NCBI RefSeq assembly: GCF_001559075.2
Contig: NZ_CP014015.2
Location: 1-64,000 of the forward strand
Source of the DNA: Citrobacter amalonaticus
GTDB lineage: Bacteria > Pseudomonadota > Gammaproteobacteria > Enterobacterales > Enterobacteriaceae
Direction: 5' to 3'
Length of the DNA: 64,000 nucleotides
The notes under the pieces are model-generated. The model saw only the letters and a program-made list of their open reading frames with translations, was not told the DNA's origin and made no database searches. How positions within the stretch are numbered: position 1 is the first letter of the stretch; the number at the start of each line of letters is the position of its first letter. The position numbers and the translations under genes are program-made. Below are positions 43,928-52,872 of this stretch, in pieces.

Positions 43928-44482
43928 ATGTCTCAGGCCATAGGTATTTTAGAACTCACCAGCATTGCCAAAGGGATGGAAGCAGGCGATGCGATGCTGA
44001 AAAGCGCCAATGTGGATCTGCTGGTCAGCAAAACTATTTGTCCGGGTAAATTTTTGCTCATGCTGGGCGGCGACGTCGGCGCAGTACAACAGGCGATCGA
44101 GACCGGAAATGCGCTTGCTGGCGAGATGCTGGTCGATAGTCTGGTATTGCCCAATATTCATGCCAGCGTGCTTCCCGCGATCAGCGGACTGAACAGCGTG
44201 GACAAACGTCAGGCGGTGGGGATTGTTGAAACCTGGAGCGTAGCAGCCTGTATCAGCGCGGCTGACCGGGCGGTAAAGGCGTCCAACGTTACGCTTGTGC
44301 GCGTTCATATGGCGTTCGGTATCGGAGGCAAATGCTACATGGTGGTCGCGGGTGATGTCTCCGACGTCAACAACGCGGTCGCGGTTGCCAGTGAGAGCGC
44401 GGGCGAAAAAGGCCTGCTGGTTTATCGTTCGGTGATCCCACGCCCGCACGAAGCGATGTGGCGTCAGATGGTGGAGGGATGA
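43928..44482 (+). CDS. pduT: Shell protein PduT with Fe-S pore
   Basis: 184-residue tandem-BMC shell trimer. The second BMC repeat carries a Cys in GIGGKCYMVV (residue 136 by my count) that corresponds to the ligand of the single 4Fe-4S cluster known at the trimer pore, thought to carry electrons to PduS. It starts two bases after pduS; its stop shares a base with the pduU ATG. Confidence 0.97.
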   Translation: MSQAIGILELTSIAKGMEAGDAMLKSANVDLLVSKTICPGKFLLMLGGDVGAVQQAIETGNALAGEMLVDSLVLPNIHASVLPAISGLNSVDKRQAVGIVETWSVAACISAADRAVKASNVTLVRVHMAFGIGGKCYMVVAGDVSDVNNAVAVASESAGEKGLLVYRSVIPRPHEAMWRQMVEG

Positions 44483-44832
44483 TGGAAAGACAACCGACCA
44501 CGGATCGCATGATCCAGGAGTACGTACCGGGCAAACAGGTCACGCTGGCGCATCTGATTGCGAACCCCGGCAAAGACCTGTTCAAGAAACTGGGATTACA
44601 GGACAGCGTCTCAGCGATTGGCATTCTCACCATCACGCCAAGTGAAGCGTCCATTATTGCCTGCGACATCGCGACGAAATCCGGTGCGGTCGAGATCGGC
44701 TTTCTTGACCGCTTCACCGGTGCGGTGGTGTTAACCGGCGACGTTTCGGCGGTGGAATACGCCCTGAAACAAGTCACGCGCACGCTCGGCGAAATGATGC
44801 GCTTTACAACCTGTTCCATCACGCGGACATAG
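44482..44832 (+). CDS. pduU: Shell protein PduU
   Basis: 116-residue circularly permuted BMC protein forming hexamers capped by a small N-terminal barrel (PTTDRMIQEYVPGKQVTLAHLI). The start MERQPTT at 44482 overlaps the pduT stop by one base and matches the Salmonella length. It is reported to bind PduV. Confidence 0.97.
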   Translation: MERQPTTDRMIQEYVPGKQVTLAHLIANPGKDLFKKLGLQDSVSAIGILTITPSEASIIACDIATKSGAVEIGFLDRFTGAVVLTGDVSAVEYALKQVTRTLGEMMRFTTCSITRT

Positions 44833-44836
44833 CGTG

Positions 44837-45289
44837 ATGCAGCGCATGATGTTAATTGGCCCCAGCCAATGCGGTAAGACCTCGCTGACGCAATGTCTGC
44901 GCGGCGAGGCTCTCGAGTATCAGAAAACGCAGGCGATTGTCTGGTCTGCCGAAACCATCGACACGCCCGGCGAATATCTGGAAAACCGCTGTCTTTACAG
45001 CGCACTGCTGGCGAGTGCCTGCGAGGCGGATGTCATTGCGCTCGTGCTCAATAGCGATGCGCAGTGGTCACCTTTCTCCCCCGGTTTTACCGCGCCAATG
45101 AACAGACCGGCATTCGGCGTTGTGACCAAATCAGATTTAGCGGACCCGCAGAAAATTGCGCAGGTTGCTGGTTGGCTGGAACAAGCTGGCGCACAACGTG
45201 TGTTCGTGACCAGCGCCGTCAACCATTCCGGACTCGATGAACTGTTTGCCTTTCTGAACCAAAAGGAATCTTCATGTCTCACAAAATAA
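44837..45289 (+). CDS. pduV: Ras-like GTPase-fold protein PduV
   Basis: 150-residue small P-loop protein of the EutP/PduV family, with Walker A GPSQCGKTS, DTPGEYLE as the switch/G3-like motif, and TKSDLAD as the G4-like motif. In Salmonella it locates to the compartment surface and affects its movement. The ATG at 44837 is preferred over a GTG one codon upstream. It overlaps the start of pduW by 16 bases. Confidence 0.96.
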   Translation: MQRMMLIGPSQCGKTSLTQCLRGEALEYQKTQAIVWSAETIDTPGEYLENRCLYSALLASACEADVIALVLNSDAQWSPFSPGFTAPMNRPAFGVVTKSDLADPQKIAQVAGWLEQAGAQRVFVTSAVNHSGLDELFAFLNQKESSCLTK

Positions 45290-46488
45290 TGGCGATCAAC
45301 GCGGGCAGCTCGTCCCTTAAATTTCAGTTACTGGACATGCCGCAGGGTGATTTGCTGTGTCAGGGGCTGATTGAACGTATCGGCCTGCCGGATGCCCGGA
45401 TCACCCTGAAAGCGCAGGATCAAAAATGGCAGCAGACCACGCCGGTTGCCGACCATCGCGAGGCGGTGACCTTACTTCTCGAAATGCTGATTAGCCACGG
45501 CATTATCACCAGCCTGCAGGACATCGAGGGAGTCGGCCATCGTGTGGCGCATGGCGGGGAATCATTTAAAGATTCTGCACGCGTGACCGATGAATCACTG
45601 GCGGAAATTGAACGCCTTGCCGAACTGGCGCCCTTGCACAACCCGGTTAACTTGCTCGGCATCAACGTGTTTCGCCAGTTGCTGCCCGACGTGCCTTCGG
45701 TTGCCGTGTTTGATACCGCGTTTCATCAAACGCTGGAAGAGCCAGCCTATATTTATCCGCTTCCGTGGCGGTATTACGCTGAGTTTGGTATCCGTCGCTA
45801 CGGTTTTCACGGGACCAGCCATAAGTACGTCAGCGCGACGCTCGCCGAAAAACTTGGCGTCCCGCTCAGCGCGCTGCGCGTCGTGTGTTGTCATCTGGGC
45901 AATGGCAGTAGTATTTGCGCGATTAAAGGCGGCAAGTCGGTGAATACATCAATGGGCTTCACCCCGCAGTCTGGCGTGATGATGGGTACCCGCAGCGGGG
46001 ATATCGACCCGTCCATCTTGCCATGGGTTGCGCAGCGTGAAGGCAAGACCCCACAGCAGCTCAACCACCTGTTGAACAATGAATCCGGTCTGCTTGGCGT
46101 TTCAGGCGTCTCGCATGATTATCGTGACGTTGAGCAGGCTGCTGACGGCGGAAATCCCCGCGCAGTGCTCGCCCTGTCACTGTTTGCGGAGCGTATTCGC
46201 GCCACGATTGGCAGCTATGTCATGCAGATGGGGGGCCTGGATGCACTGGTGTTTACCGGAGGTATCGGGGAAAACTCAGCGCGCGCCAGAACGGCAATCT
46301 GCCAGAATCTGCACTTCCTGGGTCTGATCGTAGACGAAGAGAAGAATCAGCGGAATGCGACCTTTATTCAGGCGGAAAACGCCATTGTCAAAGTGGCGGT
46401 CATCAACACCAACGAGGAGCTGATGATAGCCCAGGACGTGATGCGGATTGCTCTCGCAGAATCAGAAAGTTTCGCCGTGTCGGCCTGA
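45274..46488 (+). CDS. pduW: Propionate kinase PduW
   Basis: Makes ATP from propionyl-phosphate, the energy-yielding end of the oxidative branch. 404 residues of the acetate kinase family: MAINAGSSSLKFQLL at the N-terminus, FDTAFHQTLEEPAYIYPLP, and GFHGTSHKYVS are characteristic, and FTGGIGENSA lies near the C-terminus. There is no encapsulation helix, consistent with a cytoplasmic site. Confidence 0.97.
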   Translation: MSHKIMAINAGSSSLKFQLLDMPQGDLLCQGLIERIGLPDARITLKAQDQKWQQTTPVADHREAVTLLLEMLISHGIITSLQDIEGVGHRVAHGGESFKDSARVTDESLAEIERLAELAPLHNPVNLLGINVFRQLLPDVPSVAVFDTAFHQTLEEPAYIYPLPWRYYAEFGIRRYGFHGTSHKYVSATLAEKLGVPLSALRVVCCHLGNGSSICAIKGGKSVNTSMGFTPQSGVMMGTRSGDIDPSILPWVAQREGKTPQQLNHLLNNESGLLGVSGVSHDYRDVEQAADGGNPRAVLALSLFAERIRATIGSYVMQMGGLDALVFTGGIGENSARARTAICQNLHFLGLIVDEEKNQRNATFIQAENAIVKVAVINTNEELMIAQDVMRIALAESESFAVSA

Positions 46489-46579
46489 GTTCGCGCCGCG
46501 CAAATTGCGGCAAATCATGGTAATAGCGCAATCACCATGACACTATGCGCCGAGGATTGCAGAGCAGAAAGGTGATAAC

Positions 46580-47446
46580 GTGGCTGTTGCGCAGTGCCCC
46601 GCGTCGTGCGGCGAACTTATTCAGGGCTGGATTATGGGCAGCGAGAAACTGGTCTCCTGCCCGGTTGACTGGTACAGCACCGTCGAGGTCAGCACCGGCT
46701 CCCCTCTGGCGGATGAGCGCCCTCTTTCACGGGCGATGGTCAACCGACTTCTTGAACACTGGGACTACCCTGCGCACCTGAGTCAGGATATCCGTGTTTC
46801 GATCCATTCAACCATCCCGATTGCCAAAGGCATGGCCAGCAGTACGGCGGATATCGCCGCAACCGCCGTCGCCACCGCGCAACATCTCGGTCATCAACTG
46901 GATGAGTCCACCCTCGCGCAACTTTGCGTCTCGCTGGAACCGACTGACAGCACCGTTTTTCAGCAACTGACGCTGTTTGACCACAACGACGCATCGACGC
47001 AAATCCCCTGCGATGCACAACCGGCGCTGGATCTCCTCGTGCTGGAGAGTCCGCAAACTTTACGTACTGCAGATTATCACCGCATTCCGCGGCAGGCTGG
47101 TTTACATGCTGGCGCACCGGCGCTGAAGCGGGCATGGGAAAAAGTGCAGGAAGCCTGTGCGGAGCAGAATCCTTATCGCATGGGAGAAGCGGCGACGCTG
47201 AGCGCCATCGCCAGCCAGATGCTGTTGCCAAAACCGGATTTCGATGCGCTATTGTCGCTGGTTGAAGAGTGTGATTTATACGGCGTGAACGTGGCGCACA
47301 GCGGCAGCGTCGTCGGACTGATGCTCGACAGGCAGCGACACGATGTTGATTACGTTAAGTGGTTACTGGCAAGGAACAGACTGACCGAACACTGGCCGGA
47401 ACAGCATTTATTGCGGATGGTCAGCGGTGGCGTGAAACGACAGTGA
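46580..47446 (+). CDS. pduX: L-threonine kinase PduX
   Basis: GHMP-family kinase that phosphorylates L-threonine for the aminopropanol arm of B12, linking pdu to cob. I use the GTG at 46580 (288 residues), which has AAAGGTG eight bases upstream. The frame is open for 13 more codons upstream and the last few (GDN before the GTG codon) match residues I recall in the longer annotated Salmonella protein, but no ATG, GTG or TTG start lies there. Motifs: PASCGELIQGW and IPIAKGMASSTADIAATA (ATP loop). Separated from pduW by 91 bp. Confidence 0.95.
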   Translation: MAVAQCPASCGELIQGWIMGSEKLVSCPVDWYSTVEVSTGSPLADERPLSRAMVNRLLEHWDYPAHLSQDIRVSIHSTIPIAKGMASSTADIAATAVATAQHLGHQLDESTLAQLCVSLEPTDSTVFQQLTLFDHNDASTQIPCDAQPALDLLVLESPQTLRTADYHRIPRQAGLHAGAPALKRAWEKVQEACAEQNPYRMGEAATLSAIASQMLLPKPDFDALLSLVEECDLYGVNVAHSGSVVGLMLDRQRHDVDYVKWLLARNRLTEHWPEQHLLRMVSGGVKRQ

Positions 47447-47470
47447 GGATCGCCTGACGGATCCTCACTG
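47441..47470. terminator. Inverted repeat between pduX and yeeX
   Basis: A perfect 11-bp stem, CAGTGAGGATC/GATCCTCACTG, spans the pduX stop codon and lies 11 bases beyond the yeeX stop. Neither side has a clean T run, so it may be a two-way but weak terminator or an end-protecting hairpin. Confidence 0.55.
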
Positions 47471-47481
47471 CTGGCAAAACG

Positions 47482-47817
47482 TTACTCCGCTTTCGCGTCG
47501 CCGTTTTTCATTTCGCCCATCGCTTTCAGCTTTTTGGAGATGTCGCGACGTTCTTTGGAGATTTCAGCATTTTTGATGATGTAGTCATCAACGCGATCTT
47601 CATAGTCGCTTTTCATGCTGGCGATGATGCCCTGAATAGCTTCAACACTCATCCCCGGCTTGATGTAATCGCTCAGGTTGTCCAGCAGCAGAACACGTTT
47701 CTGGTTGTCACGGATCTTTTTCTCAACGTCCTGGATTTCACGCTGCAGTTTGTTTTTACGACGGAACAGACGGACAAATTCCAGCACGTCCTGGAAAGAT
47801 GGCTTGGTAGTTTCCAT
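47482..47817 (-). CDS. yeeX: DUF496 family protein YeeX
   Basis: 111-residue cytoplasmic protein of unknown function, strongly conserved in enterics. It is highly charged and mostly helical, with coiled-coil character (KNKLQREIQDVEKKIRDNQKR). AGGGG eight bases before the ATG supports the start. It is transcribed convergently with pduX and separately from yeeA. Confidence 0.95.
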   Translation of the reverse strand: METTKPSFQDVLEFVRLFRRKNKLQREIQDVEKKIRDNQKRVLLLDNLSDYIKPGMSVEAIQGIIASMKSDYEDRVDDYIIKNAEISKERRDISKKLKAMGEMKNGDAKAE

Positions 47818-47977
47818 TTTTACACCCCTGATAATGTGAGAGTCGGATTCGTTTAAACGATAGGGCTAACATTACGTTTCGCAGCCACAAATGACAATGG
47901 CTTCATTCTGGTTTCCATCATACCCTTATTCCTTGCTGAATCGAAGCAGCCGCGGCACCATTCCCCTTACCTGCTTT

Positions 47978-49036
47978 TTATTTGCGCAGTGCGCGGCAGA
48001 TAAGATGCGACAGCAGCTCCAGTTGACGGGCGGTTTCCAGGCTTAGCCAGACATAGCCATGAATCGGCGTTTCGGCCACATTTTGTTCATCATGCTGACG
48101 GATCAGCGTACGCAATTCGTTGACGGTCTCGTTCAGTTTTTCGCTGTTGGCGAGAATCGGCTGCGGATTACCTTCAAACAAGGCATGGGCAATCGTCAAC
48201 AGCGCCTGCTGGGTCATTTGCTGCGTTTCGCGCAGCGTATGGGCATTGAGCATGACGAAATGGCTTTCACGGGTCGCCCACAGGGCATTGATCTGCAATT
48301 CGAGCATGCAGACCAGATTACGGTTGACGGTCTGAATGGCTTCAAAAATAGATTTCTGGATGCGCGTCTCTTTGCTCGCTGGCGTAATAAGTCCGCGCAT
48401 TTTTACCACGTCACTCAGTAGCTGTTGCAGATGCTTGTCCAGACGGGGACGTTCTAACAGATTGGGCGACAGCGCGGCCTGATACACCCGATTATAGGCC
48501 GTCACGCAGTGCGCCAGTTGAATACGCCAGTGAATGAAGGCGCGCTGCGGCCAGATCCCGGTGAACAGCATGGCGAGGAGCGCCCCCAGAATGACATCAC
48601 CGCCGCGCCAGAGCGCGGTCTCCATATCGCCAGCGGGCGCACCCACGACGACAGCGAGCGTGATGCCAATTAAGAGCGCCTGATATGGTTTTTTCCCTAA
48701 CGCGAGCCATCCGCACAGGAACATGGCCGCCGCACACCAGAGCAGCATCAGTGGCAATGAGAACAGTTCAAGACGCAGCGCCACCAGCCCCAGCACCGAA
48801 CCGAGGATCGTACCGCCAATCCGCTCCCAGGCACGGGGAACCACGTTTCCCCAGAACGAGATCGGCCCCATGATCACCACCAGCGTAATCAAGGGCCATG
48901 TGCCTTCCGGAATGTTAAACAAACGAACAAGCAAAAAGGTCAGGATGAAGGCCAGCGCGATGCGAATACCATGCACAATGCGGTAATGGCGATACAGGCG
49001 GATTTCAAATGGACTCAATGACTTGTCGGCACGCAC
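47978..49036 (-). CDS. yeeA: FUSC-family inner-membrane protein YeeA
   Basis: 352-residue predicted transporter. The N-terminal half holds about six hydrophobic segments (IRIALAFILTFLLVRLF, LPLMLLWCAAAMFLCGWLAL and others); the C-terminal half is a soluble helical domain. It resembles the fusaric-acid-resistance/aromatic-acid-exporter family. The substrate is not known. The length equals E. coli YeeA. Confidence 0.94.
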   Translation of the reverse strand: MRADKSLSPFEIRLYRHYRIVHGIRIALAFILTFLLVRLFNIPEGTWPLITLVVIMGPISFWGNVVPRAWERIGGTILGSVLGLVALRLELFSLPLMLLWCAAAMFLCGWLALGKKPYQALLIGITLAVVVGAPAGDMETALWRGGDVILGALLAMLFTGIWPQRAFIHWRIQLAHCVTAYNRVYQAALSPNLLERPRLDKHLQQLLSDVVKMRGLITPASKETRIQKSIFEAIQTVNRNLVCMLELQINALWATRESHFVMLNAHTLRETQQMTQQALLTIAHALFEGNPQPILANSEKLNETVNELRTLIRQHDEQNVAETPIHGYVWLSLETARQLELLSHLICRALRK

Positions 49037-49103
49037 TCATGCACTCCGTCAGGCAAGAATAAAAAACAGATTGTACCTGTTTTTACGCGCAGAAGATCAC
49101 CGC

Positions 49104-49151
49104 GGCGGACAGGACATCTCGCTAAGCGTAGTCGCTCAGCGCCGGTCCGCC
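49104..49151. repeat. Long imperfect hairpin after sbmC
   Basis: Outer arms GGCGGAC and GTCCGCC enclose an inner near-palindrome CGCTAAGCG/CGCTCAGCG. It lies just beyond the sbmC stop, in the yeeA/sbmC gap, with no T run. It may be a degenerate REP-like element or an mRNA end hairpin. Confidence 0.4.
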
Positions 49152-49162
49152 TGGTTTTAGGC

Positions 49163-49636
49163 TTACTTCGTGACAGGTTGCACCGCGATATACATCTCGA
49201 TATCCCAGTAACCGTCTTCGCAACCGTTATTCAGATAGACTTCAAAGCAGGGTTTACACGCCATTTCATACGCCTTGTCCTGCATCAGACTATTGAAGAA
49301 CTGATACCACGGCGTCGCAAAATCGTTATTGTCGACACGCGCAACCGCCGTCGCATATTGACCACCTTCGATTTCGCTGAGCGTTACGCCCTCGCTGTTT
49401 TCCGGTATGACAAAATCAGCGGGCACGGAAACGACCGTACTACAGCGCAGTTTTTCGGCGGGTACTTCATCCGGATTGTCGAAATAAACGGCGATCCACT
49501 CCTGCGCCACAACCTGCTTGCCATCCACCCACATCATCAACTGGTCAAAGCCTTGTTTCACCGTTTGCTCCCACGGTCCCACCAGGTGGAAACCTGCAAC
49601 GGTGCGCTTATCAGCGTTTCTGATCTCGTAGTTCAT
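49163..49636 (-). CDS. sbmC: DNA gyrase inhibitor SbmC (GyrI)
   Basis: 157-residue GyrI-like protein that binds gyrase and shields cells from gyrase poisons such as microcin B17. The opening MNYEIRNADKRTVAGFHLVGPWEQT and the end EMYIAVQPV are typical of the SHS2/GyrI fold. An SOS box lies 19 bases upstream of the start, so induction by DNA damage is expected. Confidence 0.96.
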   Translation of the reverse strand: MNYEIRNADKRTVAGFHLVGPWEQTVKQGFDQLMMWVDGKQVVAQEWIAVYFDNPDEVPAEKLRCSTVVSVPADFVIPENSEGVTLSEIEGGQYATAVARVDNNDFATPWYQFFNSLMQDKAYEMACKPCFEVYLNNGCEDGYWDIEMYIAVQPVTK

Positions 49637-49652
49637 GTTGCCTCCATCGTTA

Positions 49653-49672
49653 CACTGTATTTATATACAGCA
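49653..49672 (-). promoter_or_regulatory. LexA (SOS) box of sbmC
   Basis: CTGT and ACAG separated by eight A/T bases (49655-49670), the consensus LexA operator. It lies just upstream of the sbmC start codon, where E. coli sbmC also has one. Confidence 0.9.
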
Positions 49673-49757
49673 TAACGAAGACTAAACCGCCGTCACAAGC
49701 ACTTTGTGGTTATTATGTGAGCGTAGCCGAACTCCTGCCAGTCTCTGTCAGTACGAT

Positions 49758-50930
49758 TCAGACTTTGTGATGGAAATAATCGCTCAGACGGGAGAAGACG
49801 CCCCCCTTACCGACGGCTTCCAGCGTGACCAGAGGCCAGTGGGCGACCAGTTTGTCGCGGTCGTAGAGTTCAATTTCCCCGACCCGTTGATGTGCGGCAA
49901 GCGGTGCTTCCAGTTCCTTCTTATCCAGGATGTATTTCGCTTTGATGTTCGGGATTTCCGCCTTCGGCAGCGCCATCCAGAAATCGTGTTCGGTGCCTAG
50001 CGCGATATTCTCTTTATCGCCGTACCAGATGCGCTCCGTTCCGACCTGCTTACCGCTGCGCAGGATCTGCACCGTGTCGAAATGTTGTTGTCCCCAGAGC
50101 AGTAGTTTACGTGCCTGCTCCTCACGCCCTTTTGGGCTATTTGCCCCCATCACCACGGCGATCAGTCGGCGCTGACCGTCCACCGCAGAAGCAATCAGGT
50201 TGAAGCCAGCCCCCGAGGTGTGTCCGGTTTTCAGGCCATCCACGTTCATGGTTTTATCCCACAGCAGCCCGTTACGGTTCTGTTGAGTAATGCCGTTCCA
50301 GGTGAGGCTTTTCTCACTGTACATATGATAGAACTCAGGCTCACCATGAATGATTGCCCGGGACAACACCGCCAGATCGTAAGCTGAACTGTGCTGACCT
50401 GGGGCATCCAGTCCGTGAACCGTCTCGAAATGGGTATCCCGCAAATTGAGCTTCTTGACGTAATTATTCATCATCGCGACAAACTGCGGCTGTCCTCCGG
50501 CGATATAGTCAGCCAGCGCCACGCAGGCGTCGTTACCGGAATCAACAATCAGCCCACGGCTTAAATCGTGCACGGATACCCGGTCACCTTCTTTGAGGAA
50601 CATCAGCGAGGAGCCGACGAAGACCGGATTGTCCTTCGCCCACGCGTCGCGTCCCACCGTGACGATGTCGTCCGGCGTAATACGCTGACTGTCAATGGCG
50701 CGGTCAACCACGTAACCGGTCATCAGCTTGGTCAGACTGGCAGGATTGCGCTGTTGATGCTCATTACCCGCAGTGAGAATTTGCCCCGTGGTGTAATCCA
50801 TAAGCACCCATGAACCGGCTTCAATGCCCGGAGGCGGTGGCGCAAAGTCAGCCGTACCGGCAGCAAGTGCAGAAGAGAGATGCATCGCGAGTAAAGAAGC
50901 GGTAATAAACAGACGGGGTTTCAACAGCAT
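49758..50930 (-). CDS. dacD: D-alanyl-D-alanine carboxypeptidase DacD (PBP6b)
   Basis: Periplasmic penicillin-binding protein that trims the terminal D-Ala from peptidoglycan stem peptides. The start at 50930 (MLLKPRLFITASLLAMHLSS) gives 390 residues with a signal peptide ending at SSALAAG; the frame is open 16 codons further without good support. Active-site motifs are ASLTKL (nucleophilic Ser), SGN and KTGHTSG. The C-terminal beta domain and amphipathic anchor helix end in FSRLSDYFHHKV. Confidence 0.96.
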   Translation of the reverse strand: MLLKPRLFITASLLAMHLSSALAAGTADFAPPPPGIEAGSWVLMDYTTGQILTAGNEHQQRNPASLTKLMTGYVVDRAIDSQRITPDDIVTVGRDAWAKDNPVFVGSSLMFLKEGDRVSVHDLSRGLIVDSGNDACVALADYIAGGQPQFVAMMNNYVKKLNLRDTHFETVHGLDAPGQHSSAYDLAVLSRAIIHGEPEFYHMYSEKSLTWNGITQQNRNGLLWDKTMNVDGLKTGHTSGAGFNLIASAVDGQRRLIAVVMGANSPKGREEQARKLLLWGQQHFDTVQILRSGKQVGTERIWYGDKENIALGTEHDFWMALPKAEIPNIKAKYILDKKELEAPLAAHQRVGEIELYDRDKLVAHWPLVTLEAVGKGGVFSRLSDYFHHKV

Positions 50931-51169
50931 GTCCTCAGACGTTCGAAAAGAGCCGTCCTTTTTACGGAAATTTGGCAAAACAAACAGGGATTAATTGCAA
51001 GGAAATGTGACTTATGGCATGGATTTCTCTCTTTAGAAGATCAGCGCGCGTTCCTGATGGCGAGTTTCTTTAGTCCTTCGCGGCGAGTCAGGCTGATTAC
51101 CGCGCCGAACTTTGGTACTCTGTGCAGTCCAGGCAGCGCGCAACCAGAAGTCACGGAACCCACTTATTT

Positions 51170-52594
51170 ATGAATGACGGCAAGCAACAACCCACCTTTC
51201 TCTTCCACGATTACGAAACCTTTGGCATTCATCCGGCGCTCGACAGGCCTGCGCAATTTGCCGCGCTGCGTACCGATAGCGAATTCAACGTCATCGGTGA
51301 GCCTGAGGTTTTTTACTGCAAACCAGCGGATGACTATTTGCCCCAGCCGGGCGCCGTGATGGTCACCGGGATCACCCCTCAGGAAGCGCGAGAAAAAGGG
51401 GATAATGAGGCTGCGTTTGCCGCGCGGATCCACGCACTGTTTACGGTGCCGAAAACCTGCATCATTGGCTATAACAACGTGCGCTTCGACGACGAGGTCA
51501 CGCGCAACGTGCTTTACCGCAACTTCTACGATCCTTACGCCTGGAGCTGGCAGCATGATAATTCGCGCTGGGATCTGCTGGACGTGATGCGCGCTTGCTA
51601 CGCCCTGCGCCCGGAAGGCATCAACTGGCCGGAAAATGACGATGGCCTCCCCAGTTTTCGCCTGGAGCATCTGACGAAAGCGAACGGCATCGAGCACAGC
51701 AACGCACACGATGCGATGGCGGATGTCTATGCCACCATTGCGATGGCGCAACTGGTGAAGTCACGTCAGCCGCGTCTGTTTGAGTATCTCTACACGCACC
51801 GTAACAAACACAAGCTGGCCGCGCTGATTGACGTGCCGCAAATGAAACCGCTGGTACATGTTTCCGGCATGTTTGGCGCATGGCGCGGCAACACCAGTTG
51901 GGTTGCGCCGTTGGCCTGGCATCCGGATAACCGTAATGCCGTGATTATGGTCGATCTGGCCGGTGATATTTCGCCGTTGCTGGAACTGGACAGCGATACC
52001 CTGCGCGAACGTCTGTACACCGCCAAAGCCGATCTGGGCGATAACGCCGCCGTGCCGCTGAAGCTGGTGCACATCAACAAATGCCCGGTGCTGGCACAAG
52101 CGAACACGCTGCGCCCGGAAGATGCCGACCGTCTGGGGATTAATCGCCAGCATTGTCTCGATAATCTGAAAGTCCTGCGTGAACATCCGCAGGTGCGTGA
52201 CAAAGTGGTCACCATCTTTGCGGAAGCGGAACCGTTCACGCCGTCCGACAACGTTGATGCCCAGCTTTATAATGGTTTCTTCAGCGATGCTGACCGGGCG
52301 GCAATGAAGATTGTGCTGGAAACCGATCCACAGAACCTGCCGGCGCTGGATATCACCTTTGTCGATCCGCGGATTGAGAAACTGCTGTTCAACTATCGGG
52401 CGCGTAATTTCCCCGGCACGCTGGATGAAGCGGAGCAACAGCGCTGGCTGGAGCATCGTCGCCAGGTCTTTACCCCGGAATATTTGCAGCGCTACGCCGA
52501 CGAGTTGCAGATGTTGTATCAGGAATATGCAGATGATAAAGAGAAGCAGGTACTGCTGAAGGCACTGTGGCAGTACGCTGAAGAGATCGTCTGA
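51170..52594 (+). CDS. sbcB: Exonuclease I
   Basis: Single-strand-specific 3'-5' DNase in recombination and mismatch repair. From the ATG at 51170 (MNDGKQQPTFLFHDYETFG) it has 474 residues, close to the E. coli 475. The DnaQ-type exonuclease domain shows FHDYETFG (Exo I), IGYNNVRFDDE (Exo II) and EHSNAHDAMADVYA (Exo III); SH3-like and helical C-terminal domains follow. Divergent from dacD across 239 bp. Confidence 0.96.
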   Translation: MNDGKQQPTFLFHDYETFGIHPALDRPAQFAALRTDSEFNVIGEPEVFYCKPADDYLPQPGAVMVTGITPQEAREKGDNEAAFAARIHALFTVPKTCIIGYNNVRFDDEVTRNVLYRNFYDPYAWSWQHDNSRWDLLDVMRACYALRPEGINWPENDDGLPSFRLEHLTKANGIEHSNAHDAMADVYATIAMAQLVKSRQPRLFEYLYTHRNKHKLAALIDVPQMKPLVHVSGMFGAWRGNTSWVAPLAWHPDNRNAVIMVDLAGDISPLLELDSDTLRERLYTAKADLGDNAAVPLKLVHINKCPVLAQANTLRPEDADRLGINRQHCLDNLKVLREHPQVRDKVVTIFAEAEPFTPSDNVDAQLYNGFFSDADRAAMKIVLETDPQNLPALDITFVDPRIEKLLFNYRARNFPGTLDEAEQQRWLEHRRQVFTPEYLQRYADELQMLYQEYADDKEKQVLLKALWQYAEEIV

Positions 52595-52599
52595 AATTC

Positions 52600-52623
52600 G
52601 CCCTCCGCGCCAAGGCGGAGGGC
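52600..52623. terminator. GC-rich hairpin between sbcB and yeeD
   Basis: Perfect 9-bp stem GCCCTCCGC/GCGGAGGGC between the convergent sbcB and yeeD stops. No T run on either side, so activity as an intrinsic terminator is uncertain. Confidence 0.55.
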
Positions 52624-52629
52624 CTGTTA

Positions 52630-52857
52630 TCACGCTTTCTGGACGGTGATGCTCCAGGCGGCATCGCCAACCTGCTGATAGTCCGTAATCGCATGCCCTT
52701 CTTCAGCCGCCCACTGTGGGATCGCTTCGGTCGCCTGGGTGCAATCAAACTCAATCACCAGCTCGTCACCGCTCGCCATTTCAGCCAGCGCGGCTTTTGC
52801 TTCAATCAGTGGGAACGGGCAAACCTGCGTGACCACGTCCAGTTTTTTAATCGCCAT
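52630..52857 (-). CDS. yeeD: TusA-like sulfur carrier protein YeeD (TsuB)
   Basis: 75-residue TusA-family protein with the CPFP motif (VVTQVCPFPLIEAKAAL) whose Cys carries or reduces sulfur. It works with the neighbouring YeeE in thiosulfate uptake in E. coli. Two ATG codons stand side by side; the second (52857) has the better distance from AAGGA. It lies 12-16 bp after yeeE in the same operon. Confidence 0.94.
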   Translation of the reverse strand: MAIKKLDVVTQVCPFPLIEAKAALAEMASGDELVIEFDCTQATEAIPQWAAEEGHAITDYQQVGDAAWSITVQKA

Positions 52858-52872
52858 CATTAATCCTTACGC

